A DNA stretch of 64,000 bases, taken from the NCBI RefSeq assembly GCF_015832195.1, contig NC_052019.1, positions 44,519,016 to 44,583,015 of the forward strand, in the 5' to 3' direction. A program made the translations under genes and the position numbers. Source of the DNA: Motacilla alba alba. Its lineage: Eukaryota > Chordata > Aves > Passeriformes > Motacillidae. This document shows, piece by piece, positions 12,015-25,158 of this stretch. The notes beneath the pieces are model-generated. The model searched no databases. It was not told the DNA's origin and was given only the letters and a program-made list of their open reading frames with translations. The number at the start of each line of letters is the position of its first letter. Position 1 is the first letter of the stretch.

Positions 12015-12760
12015 TACAGTGGACAGCAGCTGGGCACCACTGCTATCAGCAGTGGGCAAACATCACAAAGGACAGTCAGTGCCTCAACATCTTTATATTC
12101 AGGACAGCTAAGGTGTCCAGAAAATGACAGGAAAGGCTGTAAATACATATGCAGAAAAGACTAGGCAATTTTTCTGGCTCTCAGTTCAGCCCACATGCTC
12201 AGGTCTCCCCAGGGACAGAGGAGGGCAAAAGAGAAGGCCACGTTCACAGAGTTCAGCTGGTACTAAAGAAAAGCCAATTTTCTGAGGACTGGTGCTTCAG
12301 TGATGGAAATGAGCAATTTGAGTTTGTCTTGGAAGAAGAGTAAACAAAATTTTTTACCCATATGGTAACCAAAAAGCAGCTGTAGAGATTTCCCTGATCT
12401 CAGATTAATTTTTGGAAAATGCTATGTATTCTCTGAAGGAGGAAAACACGTGGTGGTTTCTCTCACTGTTTTTCATCAAAGAACTGAATTTCACTTGCAG
12501 TCCTAGCTTATGGTGTGAAAACTGAAACCTCAACCCAGAAGCAGGGCTCATGGAGCACACTCCAAAGCCCGTTATTAATATGTTACTCCCTACACCAAAA
12601 CTGTGTCAGGACTAACACAGTGGGAAGCATCTCCTGATTTTCTAGCAACAAAACAGACAAGAGGCAGCCTTAAAATGCTGACATTGCAGCCTATCTTACA
12701 ACCAGCCCAAGAGGCACAGAGCATAAGTTCCTCTCTACGTAATTTCACAACATCACTCCT

Positions 12761-12840
12761 TAAAAATGTTCAATTTCTTTACTGAGATCACAGTGATTGA
12801 TAAAAAAAGTTCAATTTCTTTATTGAGATTATGTTAGCTG
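12761..12840 (+). repeat. degenerate tandem duplication, about 40-bp unit
   Basis: Two units each start TAAAAA and share GTTCAATTTCTTTA followed by TGAGAT (12769-12787 and 12809-12828). A further GAGATCACAG word at 12840-12849 repeats the one at 12784-12793. This is consistent with a local duplication followed by divergence. Confidence 0.7.
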
Positions 12841-12916
12841 AGATCACAGGTAACATAACTATTTAAATATGAACCTCCGTTAAAAATGAAGCTTTTGTTC
12901 TATCATATATATGCAG

Positions 12917-13018
12917 TGAATGACAGCCATAGCAGGAGAATGTGGCCTTTGCAATGTCCTATGAGTCGCCATCGGGATTATCGCAACAGATGTGGAAGAA
13001 ACGTGGACTGTTGGCTGA
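12917..13018 (+). other. candidate exon with clustered CpGs
   Basis: Acceptor TTGTTCTATCATATATATGCAG (ending 12916) and donor CTGA|GTAAGT (from 13019) bound 102 bp. One frame is open end to end. A second is open from 12936 and contains an in-frame ATG at 12954 with codons for Ser-Tyr-Glu-Ser-Pro-Ser-Gly. Four CpGs lie in about 60 bp (AGTCGCC, ATCGGG, ATCGCA, AACGTG), unusual for this CpG-poor window and a sign of possible constraint or youth. No product is recognised. It could be a conserved non-coding element instead. Confidence 0.2.
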
Positions 13019-13500
13019 GTAAGTCCCAAAAGTAAGGACAGTAAAACAAGCTATTTTCCCAGACCCTGTTAAGCATTCAAATTCCCAGTGTCCCATTGTT
13101 TATAGCAAAGAGAATTACAAGAAGAAAAGTGACACAAACACAAGTCTATCCAGGTGACTGTGATTGTCAATGAGCTGGTGAAAGATAGCCCTGAAAATGG
13201 ATCTATGAAGAGATCACAGAACTAATTCCTTTTGTGATATAATCCTGGCTCTAAGATAGATTAATGTATTAGCATTTCTACTGTATGTCTCTAATGTTAC
13301 CGTTCTAATTCAATACCCAACTAGGGAGATAAATCTCTGAATACATCCTGCATAAATAGCATGCATTGTTATGATTTTCTTAATAAACCATGGAAAATTA
13401 ACATAAGCATTAATAGCAGCTTCATGTCCTAACTCAAATGCAATTTATTATTTTGTGGGATGTAATGCTATACAGACAAGTTATGATATTACACTAATTT
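13019..13500. other. AT-rich block, possible conserved non-coding element
   Basis: The block has many short homeodomain/Oct-like words (TTAATGTATTAGCATT, ATGCATTGTTATG, ATTAACATAAGCATTAAT) without simple repeats. This texture resembles vertebrate developmental enhancers. It is judged from texture only. Confidence 0.2.
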
Positions 13501-14442
13501 TTGTAGACAGCCTTGAGACAGTTGACAAACTAGAAATATAATGTGCTGTCTGATCCTGTCCCTTCCCAATGTAGCTTTTCAACATGAAATATAGCAAGGC
13601 TGACACTGCACCAGCAAAGGACATTTTTAGCTGAAAAAGTAGGGTGGAAATGGCAATTTGCCTTTGAATTGCTGTGGCTGCAGGGTGGACAGTTTGAGAG
13701 GCAGGGGACAAGAGCAAACATTCAAGCTGTTCCCTGCCTCCTGGGGAAATACCCGCTCAGGCCCTGACAGCAGGGACAGACAAAGTGGCAGGACAGATCA
13801 TGATTCTGTTTTATGCCCTTACACCAGCTCTTTTCTCCACTCAAGCCCCTGGTATAGCAGGAAACCACTGCTCCTCCTAATTTTACATGTCAAAAGTAGA
13901 GGAATGTTTTTTGCTGATTCCAAAATAGAATGCCAAGAAATCTGCTGAGTGCCCAGGCAGGTCTGCCCCATGGCTGGGCGTTCCAAAACAGCAGGACTCT
14001 GATACAAGAAAACATACCTTGCAGCATAGGACACTGAAAGGAATAGCCTGGGATTGGGGCCAGCTCATTAACACCCTGCAGCACCATTTTATTTAATCCC
14101 ACAGTCTTCCCAGTTTGACAGTGCCAGAGAAAGAAACAGGAGACATCCTGGTATTACCACAGAAATCCATGGTGCCTTGAACACTGCAAGTAGAACCCAC
14201 CTCACCGGCCAAAAAATTACAGTAGATCTGGACAAGGTATAAAGAAGGGAAGCAAAAAGAGTTAAGGGAATGAAATTGCTTTTATGCAGAGAGGGAAGAA
14301 GGACTTAAAAAACAATAAGACTCCAGCACAGAAAATATAATACGGTAAAAGCCTATAACAGACACAAACAGCATGGCAGAGTGTAGGGAATGACTGCTCA
14401 TAATTTTCTGATGCAAAACCTCGAGGTTATCAATTGAAATAA

Positions 14443-14458
14443 ATAAAAAAAAAAAAAA
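14443..14458 (+). repeat. A-rich tract
   Basis: A 14-base A run is preceded by AAATAAATA, a decayed or expanding poly(A) microsatellite. Confidence 0.9.
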
Positions 14459-17400
14459 GCTCAAGAGCAGACCAAAAGAGATACTTTTTTCACAAGCTGT
14501 ATGGTTGAGCTGTGCAGCTGAGCCATGAGATACTATAAATGCCAAACCCTTTCTGGGAACTGGTGAAATTAATGAATAGAAAAACCCTTCTGAAGTTAGG
14601 AAGGACAATGATGCTACCTGCGGCTTAGGAAATCCCTCAGCTACAGGCCAGCAGAAGGTGAGGAGCCTCATGCCCCACCCAAGCAGCCTAACTGCACCAG
14701 GCTGACCCAGACAGCCGCTGTGCTCTGTCAAGGGTTCCTTCTCTGGCAATCTGACTCCCTGCACATGCCTGAGCCTCAGCTCACATGGAAAATGGACAGC
14801 TTGCCTACGGGGCTGTGAAAAGGCACCATCTTGCTGCGTGTGATCATTTGCATGGGAACAGCAAAGCTCAGCTCAAGGGCAGCGCTGAGATGTCAGCACG
14901 TGTTGTGCAGTGTAAATCACAGCACAGAGGATGCCTCCATCCCCCCAAAAGAGAAATGACAGACCTCCAGCCCTACCTTAAACAAGATCATCTATTGTTA
15001 ATAGCACTTTATGGCATTTACCAATAGAGGCTGAGAAGTACTATGATGGGAACAGGGAACATATTTTGGGAAGAAGCAGCCTTTGCCCTCTAAGCAGAAG
15101 GCAGCTGCACACATGCTGTTCACTTTCCTCCCTTCTTTGAGGCTGAGCTCATGTCCCCAGAAAGGGATGGCAGGGCAAACTATAGCAAGGACAGACACCC
15201 AACAGTTTTCTGCCCCAATACCCCTGACCAATCGAAAGAAGAAACCATCTCACTGGAGTGCAGCCCCAGACAAGGGGAAAGGCTCAGAGCAGAGCCTGGA
15301 TTTGTGCAAATCCCATGTTTATACAGTTGCATCCATTGCACCTGTTCTGCCTGTAAGTTCCCAATCTCAGAAACTGCAGCACTGGAGGGATTTGTCATTA
15401 AGTGTATGGTGCAGGGCCACTGTTACATTTCCTTTAAGGGCAGCAGTGCTTTCATCATGTTTTCCCTCTAACAGATATGTAGTTCTTTCAACTGCAATAA
15501 CTGTTACATTTACAAAAGAAAAGTGGGCACATGGAAGTTACTAAGATCATCCTGGAGAATGCACATCTGCTATCTGCTACCTCTGTCTAATACAGCAATG
15601 AACTTATGTAGAAAACCCCACAGCCTTCCTAGAATGCCACTAGGTAGTACTGGAAATAGATCAGGGGCAGCAGCATCTCTCAAGCTGTGCACTGTGTAGA
15701 GCACCCAAAAGAAATAAGGAGGTGAAGGCGGGCAAGATGAGTGGTACTGTTGATCTGCCACTCTTCTGGGATACTGGAGCATGATCTATCGCCCAAGTTA
15801 ATAATTATTTCAGAGCCAGGACACTCTAAGACAAAACATACATTTTTGTGTCTACATGCTTGGTCTTCTGTATATACCAATGAACTTAACTTGAAAAAAC
15901 TCAAAGGAATGTATTCTAACACAGACATCAGCCTTCAGCTGTCTGCAGCATGTGCACTGAGTAGCCCCTTAAATGTGATTCTGCTGGCTCTGCTCTGCTG
16001 CAACCTCATGACTGCTCTTGTCCAGGATGGAGAGATTGAAGTCCAAAAGGTTCGCTGCTGAGCACTGTAGAGTTCCTCCCAGTGTGGGACACTGGAAGTG
16101 CAGTTGCAGACTGCCATTTCCTTTTACCAGGTATTGTGAGGAAATGCAGAAAGGATCCCCCTACTACAGCAAACCTGCTGCATTTGGGTAGCACCGGTCT
16201 GGCTTGGTGAAGCCAAACTCCAGCAACAGCTGGCTGTGAAGCACAGCAGCAAGTCCAGACTTCCTCCCTTCCCTGCACAGAGGTGCAGCTGCCAAAGAAT
16301 TAATCTGCACTTGTTATTGCTTTCTTTGACCAAATGCTGTGCAACCATACTGCACAGAATTTAAGTCAGCAGGGCAGGCTTGATCTTTGCCAATACTATG
16401 GCAGGTTTGATTTATTCTCAACTATAACACACACTCGGACTGTGGCTTCTGGCAGCTTGCTTTATTTCCAGATCAATGAGAAATCATTGTGGAGAAGCAG
16501 ACTTGGGCAGTAGATGTCATTTGCCCTCAGGGATAGGAAGCCTGGATTATTCAGATTATTCACACGCAGACAACTCCCTCTGAGTTGTGTTAAGAGTGCA
16601 GTGGATGAGTTTTAGGAAAACTTCATAAACTAATGCAGAAGCTGAGCCTGCCTCAAGGGTTTACTCAGATGGATCTGCACCTCCGTGAGGATGGTGCAGA
16701 GAGCACCACACACCTCAAAGAGTCCTACCTGAATATACAAGTGGAACCAGATAATGACATTTAACTTAAATAATGAAAATAAGCATTATCTTTGGTTTCT
16801 CCTGTGCTTCATCTAGATCCTTTCTGAGAGCATTATCGAGACCCGTGGCTTAAAATTTGCTTTCAAGGGCCAATAGAGTGCACAGTTCAGTGTAGTTTGT
16901 GAAGGTGACTGCAAAACAGTTGAGGGCTATCCAAAATTGACACTCAGGATTTTTCAGGTGGACTGATTTTAATAATAAGTGTATAAGTCAAAGCCCCTGG
17001 ATTTTCCATCGCCCTACAAGCTCAAAAATTTAAGAGAGAAAAAGATATGGTAGCAGACATATAGACAACAGTAAACCTCTATTTCTGCATTGTGGAACAC
17101 TCCTGTAATTCCAGCGCTCTATTTGTATTCAGAAGAAAGGATTGAGTGTTGAAGCTTGGAATAGAATATGAGCAAAAAGTCAGCAATGTTTCATTTGGGG
17201 CTGAAATATTTAATCCAACTTCCAAGTGTTTATTTGCCAGAAAGAAAAAAATAAAATGCAGGCAAGAAGAAATATCTAAATAGAAAAGCATCTCATAAAC
17301 TAAACAGCACTTGAAAAAAATAAGATTTTACTTGCTAGAAATCTGTTAAGGGAAGATTTTTCTTTGGACAAATATGTGGAAAAATAAGCTTCTCAGATAG

Positions 17401-18626
17401 CTTCTTTGAGAATCAATTTTAGATAAAGATTATGAAACCACAAGTGGCATGATAAACATGCATGCCATGTTTCTTCACCCAGCTGCAGCTAGGAAACCAA
17501 GCAATAAATACTATTTATTTATATTAATAGTATGCTTAGTGAAAGTATTACAATATTTCCTAAGCTTAAAATCATCCATGAATGTATTTTATCATGAGGC
17601 TCAGCATTTTTATAGTAATTTACAACTTTAAAAGGGTAAACTCTATTGCTCTCTGTCAACCCAACAACTGGGTAAGTGCAGAATGTTACCACATGAAGCA
17701 TGATGAAATTTATTGCTGCAGTCATTAGTACATATTGATTTTGTTTATAACAACCCAAGGGGAATACTAAACTGATTTTGCCTGTGCTGGGCTCTCTCTC
17801 ACTCTCTGGCAGGACACAGGCATGGCAATGCCAGGTTGCAAACCACCAGCACTGCTCCCTTTCCTCTGAGGACAAGGGGTTTGGAGATACCAGCATGGCT
17901 CCTTTGGTCAGCTCATCCTGCTCTGCTCCTTTTTGTGGCTACCCCACATCCAGCTTAATTTTGAAGAATTTGCAGTTCTCAGACTGCCTAGGCTGCACAA
18001 ATACTGACTCCTTGTTAGTCAGCACATGATTAAATTGTACCAACTCCTTGTTAAGTCTGATTTTCCCACTTTGGGTAATTTCACTGCGTTATAAGCTCAA
18101 TGTGCAGCCTTGAATCAAAGGTACTAACAGAACAATTCATTATGGACTTCTGTTACAGTTATTTAATTATTTCTACAAAACAAAAGTAAAAATACTTTTG
18201 CTCAGGAAAATATGAAGCAAAATGCGTTTTCTTGGTTTAGTTTTCATGGCAGAGTAGCATTTTAGATGAATGTTGATTTAATTTTTAACTCATCAAAAAT
18301 GTGACATTTCATACTTGTGAAGGAAAACTAAGTATGAAATTTGATTTAAAGAATCAGAAAGTTGCATTTCAATATTTAATTGAAAAATATTCAATTATTT
18401 TCAACCTGCAAATAGGGCAAAAGATATGCTGAAATAGAGTTTCCTCTATTCACAGCATTTTAAACATTAGTGGTAGCTCAGAAATTTCCCCTAATTAACA
18501 AGAAAAGACTGATAGAGTTATTTAATTTCTTTCTTCCTACCATTTTTACTTAAAAGGTAGTTCTTTAATTGAACAGAAAAGCAATTTCAGTATCAATCAC
18601 AAGTCCAGGGAATTAAGCATTATGGC

Positions 18627-18650
18627 AAAAAAAAAAAAAGAAAAAAAAAA
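18627..18650 (+). repeat. poly(A) tract A13-G-A10
   Basis: Twenty-four bases are A except for one G. No transposon body is recognised before it. Confidence 0.95.
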
Positions 18651-20403
18651 GCTGATTTAGCATGCAAGAAAGGGGGAAGTTATTATGCTTGAGACTGCAG
18701 AGCCAACTTAGAAATCACCTTCCTCCAGCCAAGCTCAGTAGCTGGGAGGCTACAGATGTGCATCTCAAGCTTTGGAGTCACAATGAAAGTACCTCAGGGT
18801 ATGCATTTTGCTTTTTCATCCAGATGCCAGAAGAACAGTGTCACACAGCCCAGCCCACAGAGGCACCACCCTGCCAGTGGGGTAAGGAATGGAGTAAGCA
18901 CTGGAGAGATATTGGCTCCAGCTGGCAAAGCAAAAGTCACTAACAACGCCAAAGAGGCAGGCCCAAAGAGGAGAAAGCACCTCCAGAAAGTAAACCTTTT
19001 GCATCTGAGCTAGTTCTCCCAGATAAAAGAACACTTGTTGTGCTTGGTTCCCTCCCTCCACCTGGCCTGACCCATGTGAGTTTCCCATCAGACTTGTGTT
19101 GCAATTCCCTCTTTTCACCCAGAAAAAACAGCTGATGAAAGTGGCCAACAGTTGCTTGAGATGGATATTTCATGGTGGGTGGCCTTAACGTGAAAAACCA
19201 CCTCTGCCTCAGACCCCCTCAAGGTACTTGTCTTACTCTGCTTCAAGCACTCCTTTTATTTCACCAAGTGCAAAGAGCACGTTATTAGTGCTCATTTGTT
19301 CAATCTCTCATGCATTCCCACACTGTGGATATTGCAAGAGTTCATGAGAAGGCCACTAGCACAAGAGAACACAGAAAAAAAACCAAAAAACCACAGCAAC
19401 TGCAGAATCACTTTTTATAGACTGCCTCTTCCCACTGCTCCTGTGTGCACAGCATTGGTACTCACCACATTTCTCTTGCAGCAGGCATAAGGAGACAAGT
19501 CACAGCAGCAGCCCAGAATGCTGCCTTTGGGCAGTTTCCCTCTCATGCCCCCACAACTTGCTTATCTCACTACACAGAGCTATTTCTTACATATTTCTGA
19601 GGGGGTCACAGGAACCTCAACTCACAGGCAGAAACTCATTTTACACAACCTTAGAAAGCTGAAAAAGCTCCCCACTGGCAGACAGTGGCTGCAATTCTGG
19701 TCTATTTTTTTTCCTTTGGTTTTGGGGTTTCTTTTCCCCTCATTGTGCTGCAGCACAAGCAAGGACTAGATCCAACAGCTTTTAACAGGAATGGTGCAAC
19801 AACCACAGTATGATATCTCTGCAGGGATCTAACCTGGTACCCACATACAAGTACTTACATTCCTTTGAATACACCCTCCAATGAGGGTCAGATAGCACAC
19901 TAGTCAACTTTCTCCCCCTCATTTTTCACTACAGTGAAGCATTTTCCTGTACACTCATAGGGAACATCATACAGCAAGGAAACACAGCACTCAGAGTTGC
20001 AGGTATGAGAGGGTAGGCATCTGCTGGTGGAGCAGTCATTTTAAGCCCTGCTTTTAAAGTCAGGCTAATCTGTGTCCCCTGCTTCACATACAGAACTCCT
20101 TTTATTAGGGGTGCTCAGGACGGGCCATTTACACTGCAATGCTTTAGATGAGGGCACACACCTTCCCACAGAGCCCATTTTCCCAGAGATTAACCAGCAT
20201 CCTCAAGGGAATAACAAACATAGCACCACTAGGAAGTTATTTGACTCAGTACATTTGTGACAGGATGTATACGGCTGCATTGTGCCTCTCTGCTTGGAAC
20301 GTAACCATCTAAAATCAGGTTATTCATCACTCAGGTAATTTTAATTTTCCATCCATCTTCCCAGATGTATTCTGTTTGTTTGTGTGTTTTGTTGCTGCTT
20401 GCC

Positions 20404-20427
20404 TTTTTCTTTTTTTTTTTTTTTTTT
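20404..20427 (+). repeat. poly(T) tract T5-C-T18
   Basis: A T18 run is preceded by T5C and followed by GGTTGTTGCTGTTTTG. It may be the poly(A) side of a minus-strand insertion, but no insertion body is recognised. Confidence 0.95.
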
Positions 20428-23400
20428 GGTTGTTGCTGTTTTGTTTTCCCTCATTTGTTGTCATTCTTTCCTTACGTGCAGCAGCCAACTGCTGGACATT
20501 CAAAATCCCTCATGAAGTCACTAAGTAATGTCACCACTTACTGTTTTCCACCTGCAGTCCCATCACCACTAATTACAGCTTCCATAAATTAGTTCATTGG
20601 TGACATCTAAATGAAGCCATTTACAAATTGCAGCAATGCCGAGCAGCCCAGCTCCCTGGTACCGGTAATGACTGCACACAGACTTCATCAGGCAGCTCAG
20701 GAGGGATGATGTGCTGCATGTGCTGTCCTTACTGTCCAGCCGTGACAGCATAGATTTAATTTTATCTCGTCCATGTAGGATTTGCCTGTGCTGCTCAAAG
20801 CAGAGAATGTGTACTCACACTGCCAGTGCTCCCTGCACTTGCAAGCCAAGGGAAGAGGGGAAAAGCATCCTGGAATTGGAAAGCTTCAGTTGCTTGAAAA
20901 AGCATTTAGCCCCACTGTTTGTAAGCACAGAAACTGGGATTTTACTAGCCTTGCTTACACACAATGCTCCCCATTACAACATCAACATTCCTTGAAGGAT
21001 AAAAGCACCACTCAGAACAAAAACTATCTCCTGTGATTAGAAAAAACAGCAGGCAGAGAAAAACTATTTCTAGCCACCCTGTGAGACTTGCCACAGAAGT
21101 GGGTGTCTTTGGGGGCCTCAATTACTGAGACTTCTTTAAGCAGCTATCAAGATGCAAGAAGAGGTTCAAGTTGCCAAAAAAAATGTATCTAGACACATTT
21201 CAAACTACTTCCTTCTATAAGCCACTCAATGAAGTCACTGTATTCGCCAACACTCCTTACATGGCACACGCAAGAGAGGCACCCATCCTGCACCTTTTTG
21301 GGGCAAACATACTCAGGTCACTCAACCCACCCTACTTCTAAGCAGCAACAGCCAGTGTCAGCTGCACAGCTTGGGGAACAGAATTACCTGGCATCACAAA
21401 GGCCAGTTAATGTTCAGCAGCTTTTTAGGGAAGTTTTGCCCCAAGCCACCTGATGCTGTGTCTAGACTCTGCTGCAGAAGTGGAAACTTGCATTGCTGCT
21501 GGTGGGGCCCCTGGGACCAAGGAGTCCTTGCACTCTGGTTGCAGAAGCCTCCAGTACCATATTCCCAGCCAGCAATTCACATGAAATGAAACCATGCCTT
21601 ACCCTGCAGGACTGGTAAGCACAAAACAATCCACTACAGTTTTTCTCCTAAAAGTCACCAATAATTTGGTAAGCATTTGCTGCTTTAAACCCACAAAACA
21701 GAATAATCAACAGGTAGTCCTTCTGGAAACACCCACAACACAGACCTTCAGTGAAAGTGTGGTATAAAGAACAAGAAAAGAAAATTTTAAAACCCACTAG
21801 TTTTGTCATGGATGCTGTTCCAAGAATTTGAAGTAAGGTGCTTTTTGAAAACAACCCTTCCAAGTACATTGATTGTTTCTTGCTTGCAGAAAATCCCAAG
21901 TTAGGGCTCCCATTGATTTATGTCACTTTTAAAAGCCTCGTTCTCTTGAGTTATTCCACTATATTTCAAGCCAAGCAATTAATTCTTGTTTTTTAAAAAA
22001 AAAAAACTTTCCAGCGCATGAAAACTTTTTGGTACAACACACAGCATTATAGAAATGAGTCTCTCAGAAAGATGCTAAGCATTCACATGCCAACATATTT
22101 CACAAATTGAACTGCTCTGATATTAGCAGCCTTTGTAGCACATGTGCACATAATTACGACACGTCTGGAACATTTTGTCACTTCACTGGTGTTTGGATGT
22201 CTAGCACAAAAGACTTGCTGGCAGTCAGTTTGAAAGCACATCCTATTCACCTGTTCCATAAGCACTCTGGGTGTAGAGGTAGCCCAGATAAGAAGGAGTT
22301 GTTTGATCACATAGACACAGGAACATCATTCTTTCCCATTCAGTTAAAATTTTGTAGAAAAGAAGAATTAAAGGCAATCTATTTTAGCAGCTGAAATACT
22401 GATGCTTGCATGTGCTGGTGGCCTGGAGGAAACCTGCAGCTCTCTGTAAAGGTTTGGCTGCCATTCTCCCCATCACCATCTGCCAAAATTTTCCCTACTA
22501 AACATCCCAGTCTGTATCTCTATTTAAATACTACAAGGAGCTTTTTCCTCCTCTTCAATCGGTGCTTAAATCGCCACCAGCAGCACCAAATAGAAGCATC
22601 CTCACCTTGTTCAAAAGCACTCCTTAACTTTTTTTGCCAGGTACATTCTTTACAAGAGGTCAGATATGAGGACTTGGCCATAAAAGACAGCAGCATACTT
22701 AGAGTGGCCCACACTGGACCAGCACAAAGAAAACAATATTTTTCTGATGAGGTTTCAGTCCAGCCATGCCACGTGCTGCAGGTTTGCTCCGGATGCTGGA
22801 GCAGTTCTTTGTGCTCACTTTGGGGTAAAGCCAAAAGCTACCCAAAGTAACCCATGGATGTTGCCAAAAGAGAGGAGGGGTCCACCCACATAGCCCTCCT
22901 GGATAAAGGTGGAACTCAGGGCATAGGGAGGTGTACAGCTCCTCACCTGCCCTGCACAGGGACTGTGGGTGCAGAAAAAAATCTCTTCACATCCACCCCA
23001 ACTAAGCAATTCCCCTTATCTCACATGCCATGGGCAGCTCCCATGGCACTACAGCACAGCTCCAGACTTCTTTGCAGATCCACCCCCCAATGCCCCACTG
23101 AAGGCTGAAGCAAGGGCAAGACAGGCTGCTGTGGCAGTTGCTGCTGCCCCATTTCACAGCAAACACAGCAAAACACAGTTTTTTCCACTAACCTACAGTA
23201 ACAAAGGTGGTCTAATTCCTTTCCTAATGCAGCCAGCAACTGGTAGACACTCACAAGAAGCACATACCTGTGTCACTTCAAAGTGGAACATCCAGGTTAT
23301 TCCTTTACAGCCAAAGCACCAATCCAATATTATTCTTTCTTAGGTCCTCACAGCCTTTTCCCAAGTTCCCACTCTCTGCTTGTGTGAGCAAGCTCTGCAT

Positions 23401-23701
23401 TTCACAGGTGAAGCTCACTAGACCTAATTACTCCAAGACCTTTGACACCAATGGAGGTGATTTTATAGCCTTTACCAACATGAAAGCACCTGGGAACCCA
23501 AAGCTCACCAAGGCCTAAAACTTCAAACCAGCCTGAGGTTTAAAATCACAAAGCTTACATTTTGTCAATGACTGTGCTATGATTTGAGAAAAGTGTCAAA
23601 AATCTCAGACCAAGCAATGCTTCTTCAGACCATGATTTTCATGTTTCCCACCTAAGTAGATAAAAACCTCTAGCATTTTCTCACTGGGGGGGCTTTTTAC
23701 T

Positions 23702-23809
23702 TAAATAAAACCCCAAAACAACAAACCAGCCAACCAAAACAACAAAATACCAAACCAAACCCAACAAACAAAAATAAAAACAACCCCAAATAAATTTTAA
23801 AAACCCTAC
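23702..23809 (+). repeat. 108-bp A/C-rich tract
   Basis: The tract has AAAC/CCAA-type words with one G and few T. It resembles 2952-3082 and 25094-25158 in composition and strand. Confidence 0.85.
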
Positions 23810-25093
23810 CCTGGCTGAATATTATCTCTGTTAAAGAATTCTCAAGGATTCTCTAAAATTTGCCTTTTGTGTTCATATTTTTAAAGCTTCCCTTTGCAGC
23901 TACAGTATCTAGAAGCACTTCTCCTGTTTATTTGCCTATTTTTGAGTTTATTTTTATTTGCTTCATTCCTCTGCAGGGAACCCTGCAGTTGTAGGACTCC
24001 AGCAGGCTTTCAGAAATCAGCAAGCACCATGACAGTGTGAGAATGAGAACTGACAAGACTGCAGATCTGTCATAGCAATAAACAGGTTTTTCCTCTTTGA
24101 TTGTAATAAGATTCATGAAGTTACACGAGGGATTAACTTTATTGATGTATTTAATTTGCTCATTCAAAATAAGCCTGGACATTTGGTTGTATGTAGACAT
24201 AGGGGCTGGATATGTCTCTGGGACAGGGTTGCTTCACTTTTCCATCAATGCTGCATGACCAGTGAGACCTATTGAGCATACGACAGTTCTTTCCAAAGGA
24301 GAACTTCTTCATCTGCCCTGCTTTTGGCTATTACCTCAAGCCTCTCTGAGGGTTCTGATTAATTTCTCGGGTGAATTTTGATTTTTCAGTTTAAATACCT
24401 TCAGTCTTGGAGGAAAACTCTTGTAGCCCCAGGAGCAGAAGAAAATCTGCTCCAAGAGCTCAGTCCCTGAGTATAAAAGCTCTTCCTTTGTTCCAAGCAC
24501 TGGCAAACACAACTCTCCACCCAGACACATGACTATAACCTGTGGCAAACATTCAGTTTGGCAAGTGTGTGCAAATATGAAAGGACACAACTAATGCACC
24601 CTTCCTTCCAATCACACAAAATACACACATATTTGTTTTCCCCTTTGCATTCAGATTTTCATGCTGAGAAGGGTGATGAAAGGACAGACAGGTTTTGAGG
24701 TGATGGCCTCCTGTCTGTGAGCCAGGGGAAAGACTTTTGGAAAGAAGAACAAATTCTGGCAGCAAAACTTCACTTTTAGTTATGCTGAGGTACTTTTCCT
24801 TGCTTTTTTCCCCTGAGGTCTTCAGCCAAGGTGATGTCACCTCTGGGAAAACACATAAACTTTCCCAGGTCAAAACTGTTTTGTCAGTGATGCTGACTGT
24901 AAGTGATCTTTCTCTCTTTACCTTGACCCATGAACCTATTTTTCACTTTATTTCCCCACCTCCCCCATCTTTTTGGGAGAGGGGCATGAGTGTCCAGGTG
25001 AGTACCTGGCAACTGATCACTGCCAACTTGCCCCACCAACATCAGAACAGCAGTGTTGCAGAGACAGGATTCAGAAGGAGCTCTTTTGTTCTG

Positions 25094-25158
25094 GAAAAAA
25101 CAAACAAAAACCCCAAACAAACAAACAAAACCCAAAACAAACAAACAAAAACCAAAAC
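25094..25158 (+). repeat. (CAAA)n/A-C tract, 65 bp
   Basis: A run of CAAACAAA units is interrupted by CCCC and CCC, with no G or T. Confidence 0.95.

Larger units (their letters stand above)
10872..12916. other. no gene seen; simple repeats
   Basis: No gene is supported. Features are an A14 run with trailing A-rich sequence at 11934-11953, the G16 run, and a 40-bp tandem duplication, the latter two listed separately. 11460-11850 is AT-rich without obvious organisation. Confidence 0.55.
13501..20409. other. no gene seen
   Basis: About 7 kb without a supported gene. The longest frame in the window (160 codons, minus strand, 14282-14764) starts at GTG and translates through the A-rich tract at 14443-14458, giving a Phe run, so it is not credible. 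A donor-like TGG|GTAAGT at 17672 has no good partner. 18120-18600 is strongly AT-rich. No transposon is recognised. Confidence 0.6.

Noticed and set aside
14282..14764. Longest open frame in the window (160 codons, minus strand)
   Set aside because: It starts at GTG, translates through the A-rich tract at 14443-14458 to give a Phe run, and has no domain or splice context.
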